A stretch of DNA of 5,540 nt, taken from NCBI GenBank assembly GCA_029855925.1, contig JAGSHP010000279.1, forward strand, positions 1 through 5,540. Reading direction: 5' to 3'. The notes below the pieces were generated by a model that was not told the origin of the DNA, ran no database searches, and saw nothing but the letters and a program-made list of their open reading frames with translations. A program made the translations under genes and the position numbers. This document shows, in pieces, positions 1 to 4,755 of the stretch (the first letter of the stretch is position 1; each line of letters starts with the position of its first letter). The stretch is from Candidatus Thorarchaeota archaeon. GTDB taxonomy: Archaea; Asgardarchaeota; Thorarchaeia; Thorarchaeales; Thorarchaeaceae.

Positions 1-778
1 CCCATTCCTTTGCTATCAATTTCATACGGGCGTCTAACTGAGAGAGTGTTGCCTCGGCCTTGGCGATAGCCTCCTCCGCATTGGCCACGATCGCTTCGGG
101 GCGACCCTCGGAGTCCTCAGGAATATTGAACTGCTCAAACCCCAGCGCTGATAGAATCCGATCGACTGCAGACTGAAGCGCAGACGCAACAGTCAACGAC
201 ACAACAAAGCTGTCCTTTCCCCGTGGAACTGCTCGTATAGCATACGAGCCGTCGGTGACCTCTTTGATGCTCCACTCAAGCTTTGAGAGATTCGTAGCTG
301 GGACTATGCCAGCCACGGTGTAGGTGAACTCAGTGATACCAATCAGATCAAGACTGATTCCGAGTGGCTCGAGGGATAGTGCAACGTCGCGCAGGTTCAC
401 CTGTTTCTGAAGTTCAAGTTGAGCCACGGCCTTGTCACGGCTGATATCGAGAACCTCAGCCTCGATTCCCTTCAGGACATCGTTCGCCTGTTTGAGCGTG
501 TCATCCAGACTCCGTTCATTCACCTCGGTGAAGTGACCAGTTCTGCGAGTGGTGTCAAGACCCAGAGAAGTCGCGATAGTGGTCAGGCGGTCGAGAAGTG
601 TCAGAGCAGCCTCCTCACCGGGGGCGGGGGCAACCTCATGGATACCAATCTGCTGACGAACATCTATAAACTCGAGAAGTCCGAACTCTTCAAGCGAGAG
701 AATTACCTCGCGCTCAAGGTCCTTATGTGTCACAATCTTTGCGACTACCATCTTGGCCGGGGACATGGATATGCCCAT
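1..778 (-). CDS. atpI: A-type ATP synthase subunit I (subunit a), N-terminal 259 codons, cut by the window edge
   Basis: Subunit I is the membrane stator subunit: its cytoplasmic N-terminal half binds the E-H peripheral stalks and its C-terminal half forms the ion channel against the K ring. Only the cytoplasmic part is visible. It opens with the typical MSPAKM start (residues 5-10) and an alpha/beta segment ending in GLLEFIDVR (33-41). A helical stretch follows (about 86-135), then a second alpha/beta segment with VAGIVP (155-160) and ALGFEQFNIP (211-220), ending in another helical stretch (about 229-259). This layout is characteristic of the V/A-ATPase 116-kDa subunit family. The full protein is usually over 600 residues, so the membrane helices lie beyond the left edge. 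The ATG at 778 was chosen because GGTGAT lies seven bases before it; an in-frame ATG at 787 overlaps that site, and another lies at 766. It is divergent from H-E. The family call is firm; only the start is open. Confidence 0.95.
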   Translation of the reverse strand, partial: MGISMSPAKMVVAKIVTHKDLEREVILSLEEFGLLEFIDVRQQIGIHEVAPAPGEEAALTLLDRLTTIATSLGLDTTRRTGHFTEVNERSLDDTLKQANDVLKGIEAEVLDISRDKAVAQLELQKQVNLRDVALSLEPLGISLDLIGITEFTYTVAGIVPATNLSKLEWSIKEVTDGSYAIRAVPRGKDSFVVSLTVASALQSAVDRILSALGFEQFNIPEDSEGRPEAIVANAEEAIAKAEATLSQLDARMKLIAKEW

Positions 779-785
779 TTTGTAC

Positions 786-791
786 ATCACC
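786..791 (-). promoter_or_regulatory. Ribosome binding site that sets the start of subunit I
   Basis: The minus strand reads AAGGTGATG just before the gene, and GGTGAT matches part of the archaeal consensus GGAGGTGATC. It lies seven bases before the ATG at 778. It overlaps the in-frame ATG at 787, which argues against that codon as the main start. Confidence 0.6.
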
Positions 792-865
792 TTGGGTCAA
801 GAGGTTCCGACTCCCTCGATTGAAAGCCAGACACGCTACTTAGCAAGATGAGGCAATGTACGCCG

Positions 866-901
866 TTGATAAAGCTTATGACATAGGTCAATCTTTATCA
901 A
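866..901. promoter_or_regulatory. Divergent promoter pair built from a 9-bp inverted repeat (TATA-like boxes for I and for H-E)
   Basis: TTGATAAAG (866-874) and CTTTATCAA (893-901) are exact inverted copies with 18 bases between them. Read outward, each strand has the same CTTTATCAA box, a partial match to the archaeal TATA consensus. The rightward box would start transcription near 924, about 26 bases before the H start. The leftward box would start near 843, about 65 bases before the I start. A smaller dyad, TGAC-ATAG-GTCA (879-890), sits between the boxes, one base off their centre. The repeat is seen directly; promoter function is inferred from position. Confidence 0.5.
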
Positions 902-936
902 GAGGCAGTCAAGCCAACATCACGCCCTTCGTGCTC

Positions 937-942
937 TGAGGT
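937..942 (+). promoter_or_regulatory. Ribosome binding site of subunit H
   Basis: TGAGGT is followed by a seven-base spacer and then the ATG at 950. This is normal archaeal spacing and supports that start. Confidence 0.6.
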
Positions 943-949
943 ATTACAA

Positions 950-1276
950 ATGGAAGTAAAAGATGACGCGATGGACAGGATTCACGAGGCTGAGATAAAG
1001 GCCCATCAACGAATCGAAGATGCTGAGAAGAGAGCCAAGGCTATTCGGGATAGTGCCGATGCTGAGGCTAAGCGTATTTTGTCCCAAGCAGAACAAAAGG
1101 CTAAGGACCATGCAATCAAGGTCAAGGGCACTCTGAGTGATCAGCGCGAGAAGATCGTCACCAGGATTCAGAAGGAGACTGAGGCAACGATTGCTGATCT
1201 CAAGACCAATGCCGCCAAGAAACAGAAGGATGCTACAAAAGAGGCTGTGAGGATATTGCTGGGGGAGGTGGAATAA
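950..1276 (+). CDS. ahaH: A-type ATP synthase subunit H (peripheral stalk coiled-coil protein)
   Basis: Subunit H pairs with subunit E to form the peripheral stalk, which holds the catalytic head still against the membrane subunit I while the rotor turns. The 108-residue product is almost entirely charged, alanine-rich helix with no Phe, Tyr or Trp. Repeats such as AEKRAKAIRDSADAEAKRIL (25-44) are typical of AhaH-type coiled coils, and the length is normal for the family (about 100-110). There is no membrane segment or signal. Its TAA stop shares one base with the E start, so the two are almost certainly cotranscribed and translationally coupled, which suits proteins that assemble 1:1. Low-complexity coiled coils are hard to assign by sequence alone; the position directly before subunit E makes the call secure. 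Confidence 0.9.
   Translation: MEVKDDAMDRIHEAEIKAHQRIEDAEKRAKAIRDSADAEAKRILSQAEQKAKDHAIKVKGTLSDQREKIVTRIQKETEATIADLKTNAAKKQKDATKEAVRILLGEVE
1264..1270 (+). promoter_or_regulatory. Strong ribosome binding site of subunit E inside the end of H
   Basis: GGAGGTG matches the consensus fully and lies five bases before the ATG at 1276. It is embedded in the last codons of H, so ribosomes finishing H are placed at the E start. Confidence 0.75.
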
Positions 1277-1896
1277 TGAGCGGAATTGCCGGCATCATCG
1301 AGATGATTGAAAAGAAGACTGACGAACGAGTCAATAGTATCATCAAGCGGGCGGAGGACTACAAGGCCAAGAAAATCGAGGCTGCTCAGGAGGAGGCGAA
1401 ACGCATTCACTCAAGGGCTGAGGCTGAGGCACGGCGTGAGGCTGAGATGATACTGAAGCGTAATGAAGCCAATGCCAAACTCAAGGCAAAACAGCAGGTG
1501 CTTCAGACCAAGAATGAACTCATTGAGGCGGCTCTGAAGGATGCATACGACCAGGCGCTCAAGACGGTTGGGCAAAAGAAATTCGAACCAATACTGAGAG
1601 AACTGATCATTGATGCGGGAGCTGCCCTGGCCTCACCAGAGTTAGAGATCGTCATCCCCGAGGGACAGGAACTGTCCTTCGACCTTGCTGCAATTGCCAA
1701 GGAGATTGAAAAGAGGACCAAACAGAAGACGAAAGTGAGACTTGCAGAGGACCGTGTCAAGTCAGCAGGTGGAGCCATAGTCCGCACAAAGGATGGCAGA
1801 ATGTGGGTCGACGACACTATCGAGGCGAGATACGAACGGCTGGAACGACATATGCGCGACAAGGTCGCCTCGATATTATTTCCACGGACAAAATAG
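1276..1896 (+). CDS. atpE: A-type ATP synthase subunit E (peripheral stalk)
   Basis: Subunit E forms the peripheral stalk with H; its C-terminal globular domain attaches to the catalytic head. The 206-residue product has the expected two parts. Residues about 8-95 are a long charged coiled coil with repeats such as AEAEARREAEM (48-58). Residues about 100-206 form an alpha/beta domain ending in the family signature: GGAIVRTKDGRMWVDDT (165-181), then the conserved Arg185 and a final helix with IL-F (200-202). Length is normal (about 190-210). The start is fixed by the strong ribosome binding site and by the one-base overlap with the H stop. The gene converges on subunit K with 59 bases between the two stops, and that gap holds a hairpin. 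Confidence 0.97.
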   Translation: MSGIAGIIEMIEKKTDERVNSIIKRAEDYKAKKIEAAQEEAKRIHSRAEAEARREAEMILKRNEANAKLKAKQQVLQTKNELIEAALKDAYDQALKTVGQKKFEPILRELIIDAGAALASPELEIVIPEGQELSFDLAAIAKEIEKRTKQKTKVRLAEDRVKSAGGAIVRTKDGRMWVDDTIEARYERLERHMRDKVASILFPRTK

Positions 1897-1904
1897 AAGA
1901 GCTC

Positions 1905-1928
1905 GGGAGAGAGGCTGTGACCTCTCCC
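1905..1928. terminator. Hairpin between the converging H-E and C-K transcripts
   Basis: GGGAGAG (1905-1911) pairs perfectly with CTCTCCC (1922-1928) around a ten-base loop; a shifted six-pair fold with a six-base loop is also possible. The plus strand continues with a moderately T-rich run (CTTGTTCTGCTTC), and the minus strand has CTTCTATTTTG a little beyond the hairpin. Position and symmetry suit a shared two-way terminator. Archaeal termination often depends on T-tracts more than hairpins, so function is inferred. Confidence 0.45.
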
Positions 1929-1955
1929 CTCTTGTTCTGCTTCAGCACGATACTA

Positions 1956-2339
1956 CTATCCCATCAACGATGGAAGATAGCCCATGAGCATGTATGCAAT
2001 CACAAATCCGTAGATAGCAATGACCTCAATGAAGACGACATATAGAATGCTCTTTCCAAAGGTCTCAGGCTTCTCAGTGATGGCACCAAGTGCTGCGGCA
2101 GATGCCGTACCCATCCCTATACCAGCACCAACACCAGCCAGACCTACAGCAAGGCCTGCACCGATGGCGATACCCAAGATGGCCCAGCCAGCACTGGCAT
2201 CGGCCTGCAACGGCTCAAACCCATGACCGGGAATGCCCGCAGCAGAAACAGGGAGGGCGATCAGGGCTAGTACGAGGGTGGTCACGATAACGCCCAGGAG
2301 TAGCATCAAAAGGCTGCGTGTACTTTCGTTCAATTTCAC
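1956..2339 (-). CDS. atpK: A-type ATP synthase subunit K (rotor-ring proteolipid c)
   Basis: Subunit K forms the membrane ring that rotates as ions bind and leave a carboxylate in its second ring helix. The 127-residue product has a hydrophobic N-terminal segment (about 10-30) ending in VSA-A (31-34), which looks like a cleavable signal peptide. Next comes a glycine-rich ring helix (about 52-80), the polar loop TEKPETFGK (88-96), and a second ring helix (about 97-120) with the ion-binding Glu105 in FIEVIAIYG. The Gln expected after GIG in many sodium-binding rings is Met76, and the residue after Glu105 is Val, which leans toward protons; this is inference. There is one hairpin, not the fused hairpins of some methanogens. 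The start is GTG (2337-2339), fixed by GGAGGA eight bases upstream. The gene follows C with a 15-base gap between its start and the end of the C coding region. Confidence 0.97.
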   Translation of the reverse strand: MKLNESTRSLLMLLLGVIVTTLVLALIALPVSAAGIPGHGFEPLQADASAGWAILGIAIGAGLAVGLAGVGAGIGMGTASAAALGAITEKPETFGKSILYVVFIEVIAIYGFVIAYMLMGYLPSLMG

Positions 2340-2347
2340 TTGTCAGT

Positions 2348-2353
2348 TCCTCC
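2348..2353 (-). promoter_or_regulatory. Strong ribosome binding site that fixes the GTG start of subunit K
   Basis: On the minus strand GGAGGA follows the TAA stop of C by one base and lies eight bases before the GTG at 2339. It supports a GTG start that keeps the whole signal-like N-terminus. K is needed in several copies per enzyme and C in one, so a strong site here suits the stoichiometry. Confidence 0.75.
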
Positions 2354-2354
2354 G

Positions 2355-3437
2355 TTAGAATATGGTGATCATCCGTCTGATTGTTTCGGCAGGCTCGCCT
2401 CTCTCAATCCCGACAGCAATAGATCTAATGTTACGTATCTCATAATACTTGAGGCTCAGGAAACCAAAGATCGTTCCAAGATGAAAGGGATATCCCACCA
2501 TCTGTTGTCGTACAGCCTGAGCCAGATGGTCCTCAATTGCCAGTTCCACCTCTGAGAGGTCCTCTTCCTCAGCATAGACACGAGCAAGATGACTAGCAAT
2601 CTTGGCATACTTTGTCTTCTCAAATCGCGCAAGGAGTTCCTTCCAGTTGGCCTTTCCCTTGATCGACTCGTTCAGCTGATTGACAGCAGGAGTGAATCGA
2701 ATAAGCGAGACCTCAAGAATGTCCTCATGAAGTCTAAAGTGAAGAGCTCGCAAGGCGGTGAGAAGATTTCGCAATACGACTCGTGTCTCAAGAAATGCGA
2801 CCACTTTGCGTCGTTCTGTTGAGGGGAACTCGCGCAATGCTTGAAGAATAGTACGAAGGTACCATTCTTCCGTGGCGACCTCTAGTGGAGCCGTAGAGTT
2901 GTACTTGTCATAGGTTGGTAGGCGGGTGAGCAGAGCCAGCTTCAGGTCAGGGTGCGGTAACGCATCAATCATTCTGCTGATGTCACCAATATCCACCAAC
3001 CGCTCGAACAGCGCTTCCTCTTCGGGTGATGCTGGCACAGCAAATCGTAGGATCTCATCTCTGTCAAGACCAACGTGAAGACCGCGAAGAATCGACTTGA
3101 CACTCTCAGCCAGGAACATGTTCATGTAACTGTCCGAGAAGTCGCGGACCTTGCCTGAGAGGGAACTTGTGATGCTGTGACTTAGCTCTGCAAAGTGCTT
3201 GGATAGAATCATCGATAGCTCATCGGGATGAGGTTCACCCATGGCCTGTTCGCGGTTAATGACGGGACCATAAGAAGTTCCCATGAGAAATTTCATGAAC
3301 TCGGAGTAGCCTCCAGACTGCAATAGACGCTCATAGTCGCCAACGGTCAGTAGTTGAGACTTTAATCCTCGGATCCGCGCGTTGACGAAGGCATACTCGT
3401 TTGCTGAGCTGAAGGACATGTTCACGTAACCTACCAT
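2355..3437 (-). CDS. atpC: A-type ATP synthase subunit C (homologue of V-ATPase subunit d)
   Basis: Subunit C sits on the cytoplasmic face of the K ring and works as the socket for the central shaft (D and F). The 360-residue product is a soluble, mostly helical protein without membrane segments. It starts with the family pattern YAFVNARIRGLKSQLL (15-30) and DYERLLQ (34-40). It ends with the hallmark YPFHLGTIFGFLSLKYYEIR (316-335) followed by NIRSIAVGIERG (336-347). Length agrees with the family (about 330-380). The ATG at 3437 is used; an in-frame ATG at codon 7 (3419) is an alternative, and no clear ribosome binding site precedes either. Those six codons are not needed for the conserved domain. 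The C-then-K order on one transcript places socket and ring together. A TATA-like box and a dyad lie just upstream. Confidence 0.97.
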   Translation of the reverse strand: MVGYVNMSFSSANEYAFVNARIRGLKSQLLTVGDYERLLQSGGYSEFMKFLMGTSYGPVINREQAMGEPHPDELSMILSKHFAELSHSITSSLSGKVRDFSDSYMNMFLAESVKSILRGLHVGLDRDEILRFAVPASPEEEALFERLVDIGDISRMIDALPHPDLKLALLTRLPTYDKYNSTAPLEVATEEWYLRTILQALREFPSTERRKVVAFLETRVVLRNLLTALRALHFRLHEDILEVSLIRFTPAVNQLNESIKGKANWKELLARFEKTKYAKIASHLARVYAEEEDLSEVELAIEDHLAQAVRQQMVGYPFHLGTIFGFLSLKYYEIRNIRSIAVGIERGEPAETIRRMITIF

Positions 3438-3445
3438 GGTGATGG

Positions 3446-3466
3446 TCCGTCTGTGATGCAGACGGA
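3446..3466. repeat. Perfect 8-bp dyad next to the subunit C start, possible operator
   Basis: TCCGTCTG (3446-3453) and CAGACGGA (3459-3466) are exact inverted copies around TGATG, ending nine bases before the subunit C ATG. The TATA-like box at 3481-3486 predicts a transcription start near 3457, at the centre of the dyad. A repressor-type DNA operator therefore fits better than an RNA hairpin, unless transcription starts further upstream. Confidence 0.45.
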
Positions 3467-3480
3467 ACCCGGATGCCTTG

Positions 3481-3486
3481 TTATAA
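3481..3486 (-). promoter_or_regulatory. TATA-like box for the C-K transcript
   Basis: The minus strand reads CAACCTTATAACAAGG, with TTATAA centred about 47 bases before the C start. A start of transcription about 27 bases downstream would give a leader of roughly 20 bases. Assigned by sequence and spacing only. Confidence 0.4.
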
Positions 3487-3554
3487 GGTTGACGACACGA
3501 CCGTGAACCGGATCAGCAACGCACTGGATTCTGTGGTCTGCAGGACTGGGAGAG

Positions 3555-3560
3555 TATAAG
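3555..3560 (+). promoter_or_regulatory. TATA-like box for the four-helix membrane protein gene
   Basis: AGAGTATAAGTGG contains TATAAG centred about 58 bases before the ATG at 3616, which predicts a leader of about 30 bases. No good ribosome binding site is visible in that leader. The rest of the interval 3467-3615 shows no gene or RNA structure that I can support. Confidence 0.4.
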
Positions 3561-3615
3561 TGGTCGAAGAATTCAAAAGAGCGCAGACACATCGATAAGG
3601 CTGAGTGGATAAGTC

Positions 3616-4188
3616 ATGGTAAGTGAACGAACTTCCTCGGACACGTTTGATTTGGGAAGCATGTTTCGAACCTCTGCGCGGATGACGTTCGTCATCCAGA
3701 TAATCTCCGTCATAGTGATGGTCGGCTCAGTTGTGGCGTACTTGATCGGCGGTCTTCTCCCCACAATCGACCCCGACATTCAGACCCTGCTGCTGCTCCT
3801 TGGGATCGTGATCACGATTGTCGTCTTTCTCGCGGCATTTGGAGTATTCATCAGGTTCTCAAGACGAATAGGTGACGCAGTGGTGGGTCCCGGTCTTCAA
3901 GAGGTGAGAATGGACACTCCGAAGGTCAAGACGGTCATCTATACCTATGGCATCCTTGTCACAATGATGGCGATCACTGGACTGTACTCGTGGTACCTTG
4001 TTGACAAGAACTTTCTCGCACCATGGGCAGCCTCGCTCAATTCCCTATCACTGCGAATCTTCGGTCTCGCACTCGGCGCCTTTGTCATTTGTCTGCTCAT
4101 TCAACTCATCATTGCTGCAGTGGGTAGAAGCGCTACGAAGATCGTTGTCGAAGTCCTTGACATGGACGATGAGGACTTCCTAGAGTGA
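3616..4188 (+). CDS. Small integral membrane protein with four predicted helices, family not recognised
   Basis: I do not recognise a family. The 190-residue product has a polar N-terminus (1-22) and four hydrophobic segments at about 24-48, 57-79, 104-128 and 147-170. A basic loop, RFSRRIGDAVVGPGL (80-94), follows helix 2. The tail is acidic (MDDEDFLE, 183-190). There is no signal peptidase site, no metal-binding cluster, and one Cys (159, in helix 4). By the positive-inside rule the loop at 80-105 is probably cytoplasmic, which puts both ends inside. The two helix pairs are followed by vaguely similar stretches (SRRIGDAVV and GRSATKIVV), hinting at an old duplication. The gene diverges from C-K and converges on the two-helix protein with only 15 bases between them. 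Coding is supported by length, a coherent membrane pattern and good spacing from neighbours. A role in ATP synthase assembly is possible only by location. Confidence 0.82.
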   Translation: MVSERTSSDTFDLGSMFRTSARMTFVIQIISVIVMVGSVVAYLIGGLLPTIDPDIQTLLLLLGIVITIVVFLAAFGVFIRFSRRIGDAVVGPGLQEVRMDTPKVKTVIYTYGILVTMMAITGLYSWYLVDKNFLAPWAASLNSLSLRIFGLALGAFVICLLIQLIIAAVGRSATKIVVEVLDMDDEDFLE

Positions 4189-4203
4189 TGGCATAAGCCG
4201 CAT

Positions 4204-4539
4204 CTATTCATCAGGCTCGTAGTCTCGGAGGAACTCCGGTTCCTCCATAATCTCTTCTATTGATGGCATGTACGTTCTACGCACAGACTCTGCCTGCTCT
4301 ATCGCCTCAAAATGCTGGATTGTTAAATATACACTGTACGTTCCGAAGATCAGTCCTGCAAACACCCCCAGCAACGCACCGGTAGTGCCTCCCTGAACTC
4401 CACCAATGGATGACCCGACCACCTGCCCGACCAGCATGAGCGAGAGCACCATGCAGGGAAGTTCAGTGGCTATTGCACACCACCGACCAGCACCTGAGAG
4501 ATCAGCCCCGCTCGCGGATGCGTCTGTTGTCGAACTCAT
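4204..4539 (-). CDS. Two-helix membrane protein resembling the AtpZ/AtpI family
   Basis: The 111-residue product has a Ser/Ala-rich N-terminus (1-18) and two hydrophobic segments (about 24-46 and 52-74) rich in Gly. It ends in a charged helix and tail (75-111) with SIEEIMEEPEFLRDYEPDE. The pattern AIATELP, then VGQVVGSSIGG, then GALLGVFAGLIFGTYSVYL (54-72) recalls the AtpZ family, small proteins encoded in many bacterial F-type ATP synthase operons and linked to rotor assembly or Mg/Ca transport. The Asp usual in the loop between helices of bacterial AtpZ is not evident, so the match is tentative; a generic glycine-zipper membrane protein is the alternative. The ATG at 4539 has no ribosome binding site, but a TATA-like box 27 bases upstream predicts a leaderless transcript starting there. 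Location near A-type ATP synthase genes strengthens the idea without proving it. Confidence 0.75.
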   Translation of the reverse strand: MSSTTDASASGADLSGAGRWCAIATELPCMVLSLMLVGQVVGSSIGGVQGGTTGALLGVFAGLIFGTYSVYLTIQHFEAIEQAESVRRTYMPSIEEIMEEPEFLRDYEPDE

Positions 4540-4562
4540 ACTTGCTCTATTGAGAGGTGGTG

Positions 4563-4570
4563 CTTATACC
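4563..4570 (-). promoter_or_regulatory. TATA-like box for a leaderless transcript of the AtpZ-like gene
   Basis: The minus strand reads GGTATAAG with TATAAG at 4568-4563. The box centre is about 27 bases before the ATG at 4539, the usual archaeal TATA-to-start distance, so transcription would begin at or near the ATG. This explains the lack of a ribosome binding site. Read on the plus strand the same bases give CTTATACC, which could also serve the LarA-like gene. Confidence 0.45.
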
Positions 4571-4616
4571 TTACCATCAGCTGACGCCGATCTCTTCCGC
4601 CGGCTCATTCGCGTCC

Positions 4617-4656
4617 ACCACGACCTTGTGGTCACCGGCCCGAAGAGGACCACGAG
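4617..4656 (+). other. Mutually exclusive hairpins upstream of the LarA-like gene
   Basis: ACCAC (4617-4621) can pair with GTGGT (4628-4632). The second arm can instead join a longer stem: CTTGTGGTC (4625-4633) with GACCACGAG (4648-4656), nine pairs including one G-U, around a 14-base loop. The two folds cannot coexist. Whether this stretch is transcribed with the downstream gene is not known; the nearest TATA-like sequence on this strand is at 4564-4569. Confidence 0.3.
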
Positions 4657-4698
4657 CCGTTGAAGAGAGTAGGAGGTGGTGGCGCTTCCAAATCCAGC

Positions 4699-4734
4699 GT
4701 GTACATGACAAAGAGTTTTTCAAAGACTGTACAC
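4699..4734. repeat. 7-bp inverted repeat GTGTACA / TGTACAC before the LarA-like gene, possible operator
   Basis: GTGTACA (4699-4705) and TGTACAC (4728-4734) are exact inverted copies with 22 bases between them; the half-site centres are 29 bases apart, close to three helical turns. The spacer carries a direct CAAAG repeat. The element ends 21 bases before the ATG, where a bound regulator could block transcription or initiation. Function is inferred. Confidence 0.4.
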
Positions 4735-4742
4735 AGCAGAGC

Positions 4743-4748
4743 GTGAGG
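4743..4748 (+). promoter_or_regulatory. Ribosome binding site of the LarA-like gene
   Basis: GTGAGG lies seven bases before the ATG at 4756. It supports that start, which also gives the N-terminus expected for the family. Confidence 0.5.
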
Positions 4749-4755
4749 CCAAATA

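Noticed and set aside
419..823. A 134-codon plus-strand reading frame
   Set aside because: It lies antisense to the clearly conserved subunit I gene, and its product shows no recognisable family pattern.
1411..1450. Repeated GCTGAG units in the subunit E gene
   Set aside because: They encode the Ala-Glu repeats of the coiled coil, so selection on the protein explains them without a DNA-level repeat.
1168..1862. Minus-strand reading frames of 80 and 119 codons (1168-1410, 1503-1862)
   Set aside because: They are antisense to subunits H and E, whose coding is secure; long reverse frames are common opposite charged coiled-coil genes.
1793..2290. Several short plus-strand frames across the E-K junction and opposite K
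   Set aside because: They overlap the conserved end of E or lie antisense to K; their Pro/Ala-rich products mirror the glycine/alanine codons of the ring helix.
2340..2822. Plus-strand frames of 71 and 77 codons
   Set aside because: Both are antisense to the conserved C-terminal half of subunit C, with no ribosome binding site or family pattern.
3594..3613. Two GATAAG words 14 bases apart before the four-helix protein gene
   Set aside because: Short A+T-rich words of this kind are expected by chance in an archaeal promoter region, and there is no dyad or further copy.
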